A stretch of DNA of 51,854 bases from Bilabrum cf. latius. Taxonomy: Eukaryota > Bigyra: Bicosoecida > Bigyra > Bicosoecida. The DNA lies in NCBI GenBank assembly GCA_965178125.1, contig CBCXTV010000008.1, forward strand, positions 1-51,854, in the 5' to 3' direction. Positions 35,470 to 43,869 of the stretch are shown here, piece by piece (position 1 is the stretch's first letter; each line of letters starts with the position of its first letter). Made by a program: the position numbers and the translations under genes. The notes under the pieces were generated by a model, which was not told the origin of the DNA, searched no databases, and saw nothing but the letters and a program-made list of their open reading frames with translations.

Positions 35470-36416
35470 ACACGAGGCCGCTTGACGGCAGCAGCGCCCT
35501 CCTCATTGACCCGGGCTCCGTGGGTAACCTCTGCGGTGATCAATGGGCCCTTGGACTTCAAGCGATCGACCATGGGTATCGACCGTCAGAGTACACCAGG
35601 CCGAAGCCCCTCCGCGTTTCGGGGGTCGGCCACGGGTCGCAGTGGTGCAATAAGGACGTGCGTTTGCCCATCGTGCTCAAGTCCGACACAAGAGCCGACG
35701 CCATTTTGGGCGATTTCATCACTCCGATCGTGCCGAACTCGGAGCTGCCAGGTCTCTTAGGCCTGGCCACCATGCGCAATGCTCGCGCGATCCTCGACCT
35801 TCAGGACATGCGTATGTACCTCTGTGGCGAAGGGGACTACGACTTGACGAAGGCGCTGCCTCCTGGCACGGAGAGCTTCAAGCTTGAGACGTCACCCAGT
35901 GGTCACCTGCTGCTCCCCTGCAGCAACTTCGGCGAGAAGAGCCTCGCGGCGAGGAAGATCAGCCTGCTGACGCAGGAGAGCAGCGAGCAACCGACCATGG
36001 CCGAGCAGACCGAGAACAAGGTGGTGTCGTTTCGCACTGTGGCGCCGACCACGCCGAAGTCCCCGGCACCGCCGGCGCCCCCGATCCTTCCGGTCCATCT
36101 CGAGACCATGGGAGCGGACTTTGCCAGTCAGCCAGAGAGAGTGAAGGCCCCACCATGTGGATGCCGATCGGCTGAAGCTGGTGGGGTCCCTTTTGACAAA
36201 CCTTGCGCAGCCTATCCGTGCAGTGTGTTCAATGTCTCAGGGTTCAATGCATTCTTTGTGGCGGGAACCGCGCATGTGATTGGCAGTCGCCCGCCAGAAG
36301 TAGAGCATCTGCAAGGACCACGGGCTGAGCGGCTGCACCCTGCACCGCCTGTCCGACGCGATGCGCGCCCGCAACAAGGACCATCTCCCGTGGCAGGGCA
36401 AGCAGCTGCTCATTGA
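35445..36416 (+). CDS. Element C ORF1: DPG aspartic protease
   Basis: In the frame ending at 36416 the domain opens with TRPLDGSSALLIDPGSVGN; the active-site triad reads DPG at 35508-35516 in place of D[ST]G. About 70 residues later come VLKSDTRADAILGDF and GLLGLATMRNARAIL, fitting the second conserved glycine strand of retropepsins. Two codons present in B (ARK region) are missing after CGDQW. It would cleave the ORF1 polyprotein. Hairpin site 3 is translated as CGCRSAEAG. Downstream the frame changes near 36300 into the integrase-containing ORF. Confidence 0.75.
   Translation, partial: SYGDYYHMNTRPLDGSSALLIDPGSVGNLCGDQWALGLQAIDHGYRPSEYTRPKPLRVSGVGHGSQWCNKDVRLPIVLKSDTRADAILGDFITPIVPNSELPGLLGLATMRNARAILDLQDMRMYLCGEGDYDLTKALPPGTESFKLETSPSGHLLLPCSNFGEKSLAARKISLLTQESSEQPTMAEQTENKVVSFRTVAPTTPKSPAPPAPPILPVHLETMGADFASQPERVKAPPCGCRSAEAGGVPFDKPCAAYPCSVFNVSGFNAFFVAGTAHVIGSRPPEVEHLQGPRAERLHPAPPVRRDARPQQGPSPVAGQAAAH
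36146..36188 (+). repeat. Family-1 hairpin, site 3, element C
   Basis: GGCCCCACCA pairs with TGGTGGGGTCC (ten pairs, one G-U). It has the standard apex ending GAAGC. Confidence 0.87.
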
Positions 36417-39400
36417 AGTGCCCCCACAGATGAACCCCGGGTTCGAGCACACGCTGAAGAGTCTGGTCTTGCCTGCCATCAACTCTGGCACGAGCGTCAC
36501 CGTGTTCTCTGTGCCCGATGGCAAGCGGCAGAGCCAGCGACACACCTGGCTCGACATTTGGAACAAGGTGCATGGCACGGACATCTTCCGCTTCGTTCGC
36601 CGAGGCATTCGCACTTTCGTCCCCGACAGCGGCGACAACCGTCAGGTGTATGTCGCCAGCACATGCCGCCTCCCAGACGACGCAGACAGCGACTCCATTC
36701 CAACGAGAGGGACGACGTGTGGCCTCTTCCGCCGCATCTTCGTGTTACTTGCGGTTGCCTTGTTGATCCTCTTGGGTGCCAAGGTACTTGCGTCTGGCGG
36801 CCGGGATCAGGGCGTCCCAGGACACACCAGACTCAGCAGTTTGGGCCCGCCCGCGGGCGGACCCAGCAGATCACTCAACAAGTACCACCTACGCGTGAAC
36901 ACGAACACGACAGAGCCGCCTCCGGGCGGACACGAACTCCAGACACAGCAGGCCCCAGAAGCAGGACACAGCGGCAGCCAGTCACAACAGCAGTGCGATC
37001 GAGGAGTCTTGGCGTTCCCAACCGAAGCGAAGCAGAAGGAGAAGGAGCGGCGCAAGATGCAGAAAGAGGCGGGCAATCCTCACGTTGCCAAGAAGAGGGC
37101 GAAGATCATCGAGGACCACTTCGACGATTGTGGCGAAGATCTCGCCTCGTTGGGCAGCGACCCTGCACTACTTGTCGGTCGCGATCCAGTCGAGGTCGGT
37201 TTCGAGCAACAGATCAATGTAGGCAGTGCCGTGTACCCGGTCGGGTCATCTTCTTCCAGCTCTGGCTCAGGGGCAGTGCCATATGCAGGGCCACAGCTGG
37301 CGCCACGACCACACGGACAGCGACAGAAGCCAACTCGAGACCGACGTGTGCCTCCTGGCAACGAGGCTTGTCTGTGTCCGGCATGCCAGCGCAACATCGC
37401 CATGGACGACCGAACACACAACCGCATCGTGGGCCAGTGTGCTTGGCCCCATGTTGTTCCGTTCTACCCAGGGTGTCAGGCATGCCGAGACAGATGCCAA
37501 CGGAGCGATCCTGCCCACACGCTACGCTTTGGAGAATGTCGATTTGCCTCCGGCTATGTGCCCGTCACCCTTGCCGCCCGAGGCGACCGTCCACATGAGG
37601 TAGTACCTCCTGACACGAGCGAGCCGACGGCGAGGCTCGCCCCAATCGATCCAGACGGTCGCCCCATGGGCACGGCTGATGAAGAGCGTGTGGCAGCGGC
37701 GGATCGTGCACAGCGGGGCGAAGCGCGTGGATGCCGATCGGTTGAAGCCGCTTCGCCCGACACAGTCACTCGTAGCTCTGGACCAGCGGAGTACAGGCCA
37801 GCGCCGCCACCGCCTCCGGATGTGATGGAGGTACCAGATGATGCAGCCGACGGACGGGGCCAGGACGGACCACGACGTGCTCAAAGGCCGCGCCACGCCG
37901 ATGCCGCCGTCGGCGAGGCGCCGCAGCCGGACTGGACTCACTTCGACATTGGCAACTCGGTCCGGGCCCTCCGGACGAACAATGAGGCAGTTATCCGCCG
38001 AGTCTTGCGCAAGCTGCACGTCAGATGGTGGCACGCCTCGGCGCAGACGCTCACACGCATGCTCCACCGAGCAGGAGTCCCTCAGAAGGCACTGGATTTG
38101 GTGCCCAGCATCGTGCACTCGTGCACGGTGTGCCGTGAGTGGAGCAGGCCAGGGCCGACGAGTGCGAGCAACTCAGCCATTCCCGATCGGTTCAATGAGC
38201 AGGTCGAGTGTGACCTGATCTTCATCTCTGGGCATACCATTCTCCACATGCTCGACCGCTGCACGAGGTGGCATGCGGCCGAGGTGATTCCGAACAAGGA
38301 GGCAGCCACGTTGATCAATGGCATTTCCCGTCTCTGGTTCCAGACGCACGGCCCTCCGAAGGAGCTTATCATGGACGGTGAGGGAGGCATCTCCGGCAGC
38401 GACGATGCGAAGCTCTTCCTGAATCACCATGGTGTGCGCTTGGTGGTGCGCCCCAAAGACACGCACGCGAGGTACATCGAACGTCGGGGCGCCATTTTCC
38501 GAGACTGCGTACACCGACTCGTGACGCAGTGCAACGTCGACGGATTGAACGTTCCGTTCGAACGGGTGCTCGCAGAGGCAGTCTTCGCAGGCAATGCACT
38601 TCTCACCGTCAATGGCTCGACCCCGTACAATGCCGTCTATGGCCGAGTGCCGCATGTCTTGCCCAGTGCCGACCAGATCGACTATCCAGAAGGTGCGACC
38701 AGGATTCCCGATCTCTTGAGCACACACCGCCTTCGAGAGCTGGCCGTCCAGGCCGTGGTCGAGGGGTCGGCCCAGGCAAGGATCAGTCGAGCACTTGGCA
38801 CTCGCACGACTATGGCGGGAGAGCAGCTCCATCTTCAGTTGGGCGATGAGGTTGACTTCTACCGGGAACCATCGACCAAGGACGTCTCTGGATGGTACGG
38901 CCCAGCCACCGTGGTCGATCTCACCAATCTGTCCCGGGGCATGATTACGTTGCGGTGGTTGCGGGGATTGTACGAGGTGGCGATACGACATGTCAGGCGC
39001 CATCTATCCTACTTCACTCTGGACCTCTCCTACGCGACCTACAACAGCCCCGTGCATCGGACCGTGTGGTCGACCGTGGTGCGAATGGTGAACCAGATCA
39101 ATGAAGGTACCACTATCAACTTGGGCCCAGAGAAGACGCCAAGCGGCTGGCGCAGGACTGCCAGCCCGTTCTCACCGCAGTTCAGGGCGGAGTTCCTGTG
39201 CGCGGCCCGGTTCTTTGGCGAAAACCATCTCCAGCTCGACAATGTTGTTGCGGTCAAGGCCGGCGTTGGAGTACGCCACATCGGAGGAACGCATGGGCAC
39301 GAGTTGTGTGTCAGCATGATGTGGCCACACGCCGGTGGACCGTATGTCTTCCATGAGCAAGTCGCAGACCACGCCGGCCACATCCCTCGATTCTCCGTGC

Positions 39401-39867
39401 AGGCTGCAGTTGGCCCATGTTGGGCGAAGTACTGCGTGATCCAGTTCTACTGCAACGCGGAGTCCGTGGACCTTGTCGAGCAGCAGGCCCAGCACAATGG
39501 TGCCGTCCCGTCAGGTGCAGCGTCGATTGCCACTGACAGCGCGCAGAGGTTGTCGACAATTCCAGAAGAGCGCAGCAGTGACCTCGACGACAGCGACGGG
39601 ACCAGGCAGTCTCTCCTTTCCGAGTTCTTCGTTCACGAGGACCCCGCGATGCAGCAGGTTCTCGAGACGGTGCTTCTTGCAGGCTCGGTGGGAGAAACCC
39701 GAGACGCGGGAGGTGAGGACTGTCGTGTGGATTGCCGATCGGCTGAAGCCGGCAGATCCTCACAGTTCCTTTCAGCCAGAAGACCGATTCCCGCTGGAAC
39801 TCTTTCTCGAGCTCAATGTCCTCGGCCACACGGCCTCCACGCTCCATGCTCCCGAGACGCTCGGTGA
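36361..39867 (+). CDS. Element C ORF1: membrane-type segment and integrase
   Basis: This is 1,168 codons, the longest intact segment of C. Residues ~125-140 are strongly hydrophobic (IFVLLAVALLILLGA, 36738-36782), followed by a Pro/Gly/Lys-rich linker with CPAC and CQAC pairs. The integrase has HVRWWH and CTVC for zinc binding, the catalytic Asp at 38212 (VECDLIF), Asp at 38374 (MDGEGG) and Glu at 38479 (IERRGA), that is about 35 residues between the last two. The SH3-like part (WYGPATVVDLTN) follows and the ORF continues about 280 codons towards the reverse transcriptase. An extra T inside hairpin site 5 (39739-39750) shifts the frame, so the last ~40 codons are spurious. B has a stop where this ORF reads through (position equivalent to 36534). 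Confidence 0.88.
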   Translation: MRARNKDHLPWQGKQLLIEVPPQMNPGFEHTLKSLVLPAINSGTSVTVFSVPDGKRQSQRHTWLDIWNKVHGTDIFRFVRRGIRTFVPDSGDNRQVYVASTCRLPDDADSDSIPTRGTTCGLFRRIFVLLAVALLILLGAKVLASGGRDQGVPGHTRLSSLGPPAGGPSRSLNKYHLRVNTNTTEPPPGGHELQTQQAPEAGHSGSQSQQQCDRGVLAFPTEAKQKEKERRKMQKEAGNPHVAKKRAKIIEDHFDDCGEDLASLGSDPALLVGRDPVEVGFEQQINVGSAVYPVGSSSSSSGSGAVPYAGPQLAPRPHGQRQKPTRDRRVPPGNEACLCPACQRNIAMDDRTHNRIVGQCAWPHVVPFYPGCQACRDRCQRSDPAHTLRFGECRFASGYVPVTLAARGDRPHEVVPPDTSEPTARLAPIDPDGRPMGTADEERVAAADRAQRGEARGCRSVEAASPDTVTRSSGPAEYRPAPPPPPDVMEVPDDAADGRGQDGPRRAQRPRHADAAVGEAPQPDWTHFDIGNSVRALRTNNEAVIRRVLRKLHVRWWHASAQTLTRMLHRAGVPQKALDLVPSIVHSCTVCREWSRPGPTSASNSAIPDRFNEQVECDLIFISGHTILHMLDRCTRWHAAEVIPNKEAATLINGISRLWFQTHGPPKELIMDGEGGISGSDDAKLFLNHHGVRLVVRPKDTHARYIERRGAIFRDCVHRLVTQCNVDGLNVPFERVLAEAVFAGNALLTVNGSTPYNAVYGRVPHVLPSADQIDYPEGATRIPDLLSTHRLRELAVQAVVEGSAQARISRALGTRTTMAGEQLHLQLGDEVDFYREPSTKDVSGWYGPATVVDLTNLSRGMITLRWLRGLYEVAIRHVRRHLSYFTLDLSYATYNSPVHRTVWSTVVRMVNQINEGTTINLGPEKTPSGWRRTASPFSPQFRAEFLCAARFFGENHLQLDNVVAVKAGVGVRHIGGTHGHELCVSMMWPHAGGPYVFHEQVADHAGHIPRFSVQAAVGPCWAKYCVIQFYCNAESVDLVEQQAQHNGAVPSGAASIATDSAQRLSTIPEERSSDLDDSDGTRQSLLSEFFVHEDPAMQQVLETVLLAGSVGETRDAGGEDCRVDCRSAEAGRSSQFLSARRPIPAGTLSRAQCPRPHGLHAPCSRDAR
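36816..36834 (+). promoter_or_regulatory. Element C: internal copy of the 3' LTR-boundary 19-mer
   Basis: CCCAGGACACACCAGACTC is identical to 50392-50410. It is followed by AGCAGT, which matches the LTR start (GCAGT) after one extra A. A central plus-strand priming role is possible but unproven. Confidence 0.4.
37716..37758 (+). repeat. Family-1 hairpin, site 4, element C
   Basis: A perfect 10-bp stem GGGCGAAGCG/CGCTTCGCCC. The apex has CGGTTGAAG. It is read as GCRSVEAAS. Confidence 0.88.
39713..39763 (+). repeat. Family-1 hairpin, site 5, element C
   Basis: The 13-pair stem with a bulged A is as in B. The apex carries an extra T (GGATTGCCG), which breaks the reading frame here. Confidence 0.87.
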
Positions 39868-41279
39868 CAGTGTGGAACTCATCGTCCCCTATCCCACGGC
39901 AAACCTCATGTGGACCGACGGCCAGGTCATCAGGTCCGACGAGCAGTTGGTGCTGAAGGTGGAGACCAACAGCACCAGGCGCGCCGTAGTACAGCGGGAC
40001 GACGACGTTCTCTCACCTCAGCAGGTCAATGAACACTGGCCGGAAATTGAGGGAGCCATGCTCAAGGAGCTCCAGACCTGGGCGAAGCTTCTGCAGTGCT
40101 TCAGCCCGCAAGCCGAAGACGGAGGCGTGGAATGTGATCGATACGCGTTGGGTGTTCAAGTTCAAGTACGAGGAGCAGACCGTCGACGCAACAAAGGCTG
40201 GCTTCCAGAACTCGTCAGCCACCGCGAAGAGGACGATCCGAGCTCGACTCACCGTGCGTGGCTTTAAGGACGCTGACAAGTGGGACATCGATCGCTATGC
40301 TGGGACATCGACCAGAGGCTCTCAGAAGCTCATTGTGTCTGAGGCCGTCCTTCGCGGCTGGGTTCTCTGTGCCGCTGACATCTCGAAGCCTTTCTCCAAG
40401 GCGTCACCTATGAAGAGCTTGCCAAGCTCACAGGGGAACCAGCACGCGAGGTCAACTTCTACCTTCCGGCATACAACATGTCCCAACTTCGACAGATTCC
40501 AGGCTTCGAGACCTTCGATCCCCGCACAGAAGTGCTGCACTGTGACAAGCCGGGCACGGGGCTGGTCGACGCACCCCGCGCCTTCTCTCTCAAGTTGCAA
40601 ATGGTCACGAGGGACAAGTGCGGCTTGCAGCCGAGCACGGTCGACCAGGAGCTGTGCTACTACCACGACAACCAGGGGGGTCTGAAGCTGATAATGACCA
40701 AGCACGTTGACGACCTGAAGTTCGCTGTGGACCCTGGAGTCGTCCAGACGGTCCTGACCGAGATTCAGAAGGTCTTCGGCGAACTCAAGGTGAACAAGCA
40801 TGAGTTTACCAATTCTGGTGTGCGCCATGTTCAATGTTCCAAGACCCTAGCGGTCACCTTGGACCAAATCCACTTTGCGAACACGTTGAAGCCCATCGCG
40901 CATCCACAGATCTCGTCTGGGGCAGACGATGACGAGGTCGGGGCGGAATTGCATGCCCTATAACCGATCTCTGTTGGGCGCGTTGGCATACTTGGCACAC
41001 ACCCTTGTGGACATTCTTGTGTTCATCTGCGCTCTTCAGCGCAATGTTGCCAAGCCACGAGTGGAGCATGCACGCAAGCTCAATCGGGTGCTGCGATGGG
41101 TGCAGCGCAACCCCAAGAAGCTCCACTTCGCACCATTTGACCGGACGAGCGTCCCACACCTTTGTGTTGTGTCGGACGCGGCATTCAAGAAGGAGCCGGA
41201 GGACGGTTACAGCCTCCGGGGGTGCGTTGTTCCTTCGGTGCGAGACGAGTGGCGAGGCAAAGTTGCAGGATGGCGGACA

Positions 41280-41320
41280 GGCTGGTGGTGGGGATGCCGA
41301 TCGGCTGAACCCCACCAGCC
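41280..41320 (+). repeat. Family-1 hairpin, site 6, element C
   Basis: A perfect 9-bp stem GGCTGGTGG/CCACCAGCC. The arms and the preceding GGACA are also found at site 2 of B. Confidence 0.88.
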
Positions 41321-41861
41321 AACTTTCTTCCTTCACCAGAACAGCCCCAGCACACGTCATTGAGTGGGCATTGCCGGTCGCAAAGGCATGTCACGCGCAG
41401 CACGTTTGCCGCCGAGCTTCTCTCGGCGGGCGACGCAGTCGACCAAGGCATTCTGGTCGCCCAAATGCTGCGTGAAGCCGAGACCGGGCCCATGACAGCA
41501 GAGAGTGCGCGCGCGCGGCGTGAGAGCGGAGGATTTGTCCCATGTCTTTGTACGTTGATGCCAAGTCGGTATATGCAGCTGTCACCGCCAGTACTGTGAA
41601 GATTCCCGCAGACAAATCTCTGTTCGTGCACGTTCAATACCTGCGCGAGCTCTTGGACCATCGTGTCTTGTCTTCGATGGTCTGGCTTGACACGCGCGAC
41701 ATGACAGCCGGCGGCCTCACCAAAGGGGCCGTGTCTCGCGATTTGCTGCATACCCTGATGTCCGGCAGTATGATGGTTCAGCATGCATCAGAGGTGTGGT
41801 CTGCGAAACGGCCTGTGGATCCCTCGGGCGATGACACGGCGAACCAAAGCAGCATGTGTGT

Positions 41862-41902
41862 GGCCTGTCGTGCGGATGCCGATCGGCTGAAGTCGACAGG
41901 CC
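41862..41902 (+). repeat. Family-1 hairpin, site 7, element C
   Basis: A perfect 9-bp stem GGCCTGTCG/CGACAGGCC, identical to B. Confidence 0.88.
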
Positions 41903-42000
41903 AAACCGATCAAGACATCTCGCTCAGCCACCAGTCCGTGTCCTTGCTTCCGCCCTGCAGAGGATGGCGTCCATTATGTGTGCATCATTCCGCCATTTAG

Positions 42001-42088
42001 CCGTTTCTAGGACTCTGGTCCCAGGAGACTGCTCCCAGCGCGTACTGCCCGCGCCAGTAGATCACCCGTCGCATCATACTTTTTCGCG
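42001..42088 (+). other. ORF1-ORF2 junction of element C
   Basis: This is about 90 bp between the ORF1 stop and the ORF2 ATG (42089). It contains a T run (T5 here, T8 in B) ending ten bases before the ATG. It may be a leader, re-initiation or splice-acceptor-like region; nothing decides which. Confidence 0.45.
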
Positions 42089-43843
42089 ATGTCGGCCGGC
42101 AGCGGCTGGCGTTCCGGATGGACGGACGGGAACAGCGGGCCGCGCAGCGGCAGCTCTTGGACCGGTGGTGGGGATGCCGATCGGCTGAACCCCGCCGGTC
42201 AACCGAATTCGATTCCCAGCGCCTCCTCCTCGACACAGCAGTGGTCGTCATCCAGTAGCCACTGGACCTCGGGCAGGGAGGCGCAGCAGCAGACTCACAC
42301 CAGCAGCGAGAGCCAGCAGTGGGGCTGGCCCCAACGCCAGGCGCCGGAGCGTTCCTGGTGGAGCGACGCTGGGTGGGCCCAGTACGCATGGAACAGCGAC
42401 GAGCACTGGGATTACCACGAGGACCAGCACTCGCAGCAGCGATGGGTTCCGCGGAACCCGCCTTTCGACGAGTACCACGACGAGCCGCTCTTGCGCGAGC
42501 GGAACTTGGGCGATGGCCATCCGTGGTTCACCATCCCGGAGTACGAGGAGCGACTCCCGGATGCACGGCTCCCGAGTGCGGAGAAGGTCCACCAGCACAT
42601 AGACTTCCGGGCACGCATGCTCAGGCACGAGGAGCTGCGGCCTCCCTCGAGCATCAATGCGGCCGTCGACTCCCTGAGCGTGCTCGAGTACGCGTGGAAG
42701 TACGAGACGGTCCAGAAGCAGGCCGACGTAAGCCTCCCGTTGATGTTCGTACCTCGCGCCTCGATCAATGATTTCTTCTTGGAGTGCCGGCATGCTGGGT
42801 CGTACCCGGACTCTTCGTTCGTGTGGCCCAGCAACAAGGTCATGTACCAGAAGACGCTCTCGATTGCCGCGACGGTCATGCCGCCGGGCTACATGATGAG
42901 CATTCCCAACGGCACTCCCATTCCGGACGACTATGGTCACGAGCCGGAGTGTTTCTACCATGGCACATGGGCCTCGTGCGTGCCGCTCATCCTCCGAAAG
43001 GGCTTTGCGCCGAGCTACGGCACCGGGTCGCTCACCGCCGGTGCTTGGTACATCGGCAATGTCAGTTCGGAGGGGCGGAAGAGGCCTCCGATCGAGTCGA
43101 TCAATGGAGCCATGGTGGTAAGTCCCGCAGCAGAGATCCCGATGGTGCGAATGACCAAGGACTTCCAGAAGGCGTGCAAGTATCCGAAGGTGCGTGTGAC
43201 CCAGGACTTTCCTCAGGGCACGGTGCTGGCCACCGATGGCACGCACCCCATGACTGCCGTCTTCCGGGCGGTCGCCAAGCCGAACAGCTACTTGTGGCGA
43301 GGTTTCAGCGAGTCGCCCACTTACGGCTTTCGCCCCGAGGACTTGCACATCACTCACGTCTACTTCTTGGCCACGCCTCCGGAGTACGCCGACAAGTACG
43401 CCATACGGGATGCCCTTATTGAGTACGAGATGGATCCGGTGGAGTTGCACAACGACGTTGAGAATAATGTCATCGATTTCGACGAGGGTGGCGACTACAC
43501 CACGCGCATCCTCCACGACGGCAACGACCATGTGCGCATCTTCAAGGACCTGCGGGCCAAGTGCGCCAAGGTGACCGTGCGATGCAGGCCGGGCTTTGTG
43601 ATGGATCTCGAGACCTATGAGGGTGACATCCCGCCGTTCAATGATTTCAGCCGGAAGCGCACATTGGAGAACGAGTTCCACACGGCCCGGCGAAGCGGCA
43701 GGACCTCAAGCAGATCGCCAGGGCCCGGCTTGGACACGGCGCAGAGCAGAGTGTCCTATCTCGGAAGTACAAGGAGATCGTCGATAAGGGCAAGGCCACA
43801 CCGGAGGGCACGAGGTTCGTCGACCGCCACTACCATGTCCTAG
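42089..43843 (+). CDS. Element C ORF2, N-terminal segment with ADP-ribosyltransferase-like motif
   Basis: The start ATG is followed by a Ser/Gln/Trp-rich disordered part (with hairpin site 8 as GGDADRLNPAG) and a Trp/His/Asp-rich stretch. From about residue 290 comes the ART-like block: FYHGTWASCVPLILRKGF (His codon at 42959), GTGSLTAGAWYIGN, then FRPEDLHITHVYFLA. The His-Gly-Thr and the spaced Tyr fit the PARP/ART NAD-binding pattern; the Glu is not assigned. The last ~55 codons are spurious after a one-base loss near 43685. It is nearly identical in B. An active transferase, an inactive relative, or a look-alike are all possible; I favour a true relative. Confidence 0.6.
   Translation: MSAGSGWRSGWTDGNSGPRSGSSWTGGGDADRLNPAGQPNSIPSASSSTQQWSSSSSHWTSGREAQQQTHTSSESQQWGWPQRQAPERSWWSDAGWAQYAWNSDEHWDYHEDQHSQQRWVPRNPPFDEYHDEPLLRERNLGDGHPWFTIPEYEERLPDARLPSAEKVHQHIDFRARMLRHEELRPPSSINAAVDSLSVLEYAWKYETVQKQADVSLPLMFVPRASINDFFLECRHAGSYPDSSFVWPSNKVMYQKTLSIAATVMPPGYMMSIPNGTPIPDDYGHEPECFYHGTWASCVPLILRKGFAPSYGTGSLTAGAWYIGNVSSEGRKRPPIESINGAMVVSPAAEIPMVRMTKDFQKACKYPKVRVTQDFPQGTVLATDGTHPMTAVFRAVAKPNSYLWRGFSESPTYGFRPEDLHITHVYFLATPPEYADKYAIRDALIEYEMDPVELHNDVENNVIDFDEGGDYTTRILHDGNDHVRIFKDLRAKCAKVTVRCRPGFVMDLETYEGDIPPFNDFSRKRTLENEFHTARRSGRTSSRSPGPGLDTAQSRVSYLGSTRRSSIRARPHRRARGSSTATTMS
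42160..42200 (+). repeat. Family-1 hairpin, site 8, element C
   Basis: GACCGGTGG pairs with CCGCCGGTC over nine pairs with one U-G. Three of the nine pairs differ from B. Confidence 0.85.
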
Positions 43844-43869
43844 GAAGCACCCTTGGCGGCGGCCGCCAT

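Larger units (their letters stand above)
39764..42000 (+). pseudogene. pol: Element C reverse transcriptase-RNase H, frameshifted
   Basis: Several plus frames together give the Copia polymerase. The fingers are intact here (ATAKRTIRARLTVRGFKDAD), which B has out of frame. After a switch near 40390 the palm follows with CDKPGTGLVDAPRAFSLK and HVDD at 40703-40714. RNase H has VSDAAFKKE, AAELLSAGDAVDQG, YVDAKSVYA and DTRDMTAGGLTKG. Frame switches occur near 40100, 40390, 40960, 41230, 41360 and 41540. The true end of ORF1 is a stop near 42010 (CIIPPFSRF frame) or 41998. The enzyme is dead as assembled. Hairpin sites 6 and 7 lie in the RNase H part and tail. Confidence 0.83.

Noticed and set aside
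42248-43681. A 477-codon open frame antisense to ORF2 of C.
   Set aside because: It is a shadow of the GC-rich coding strand; the equivalent frame in B is broken and its residues show no conserved pattern.
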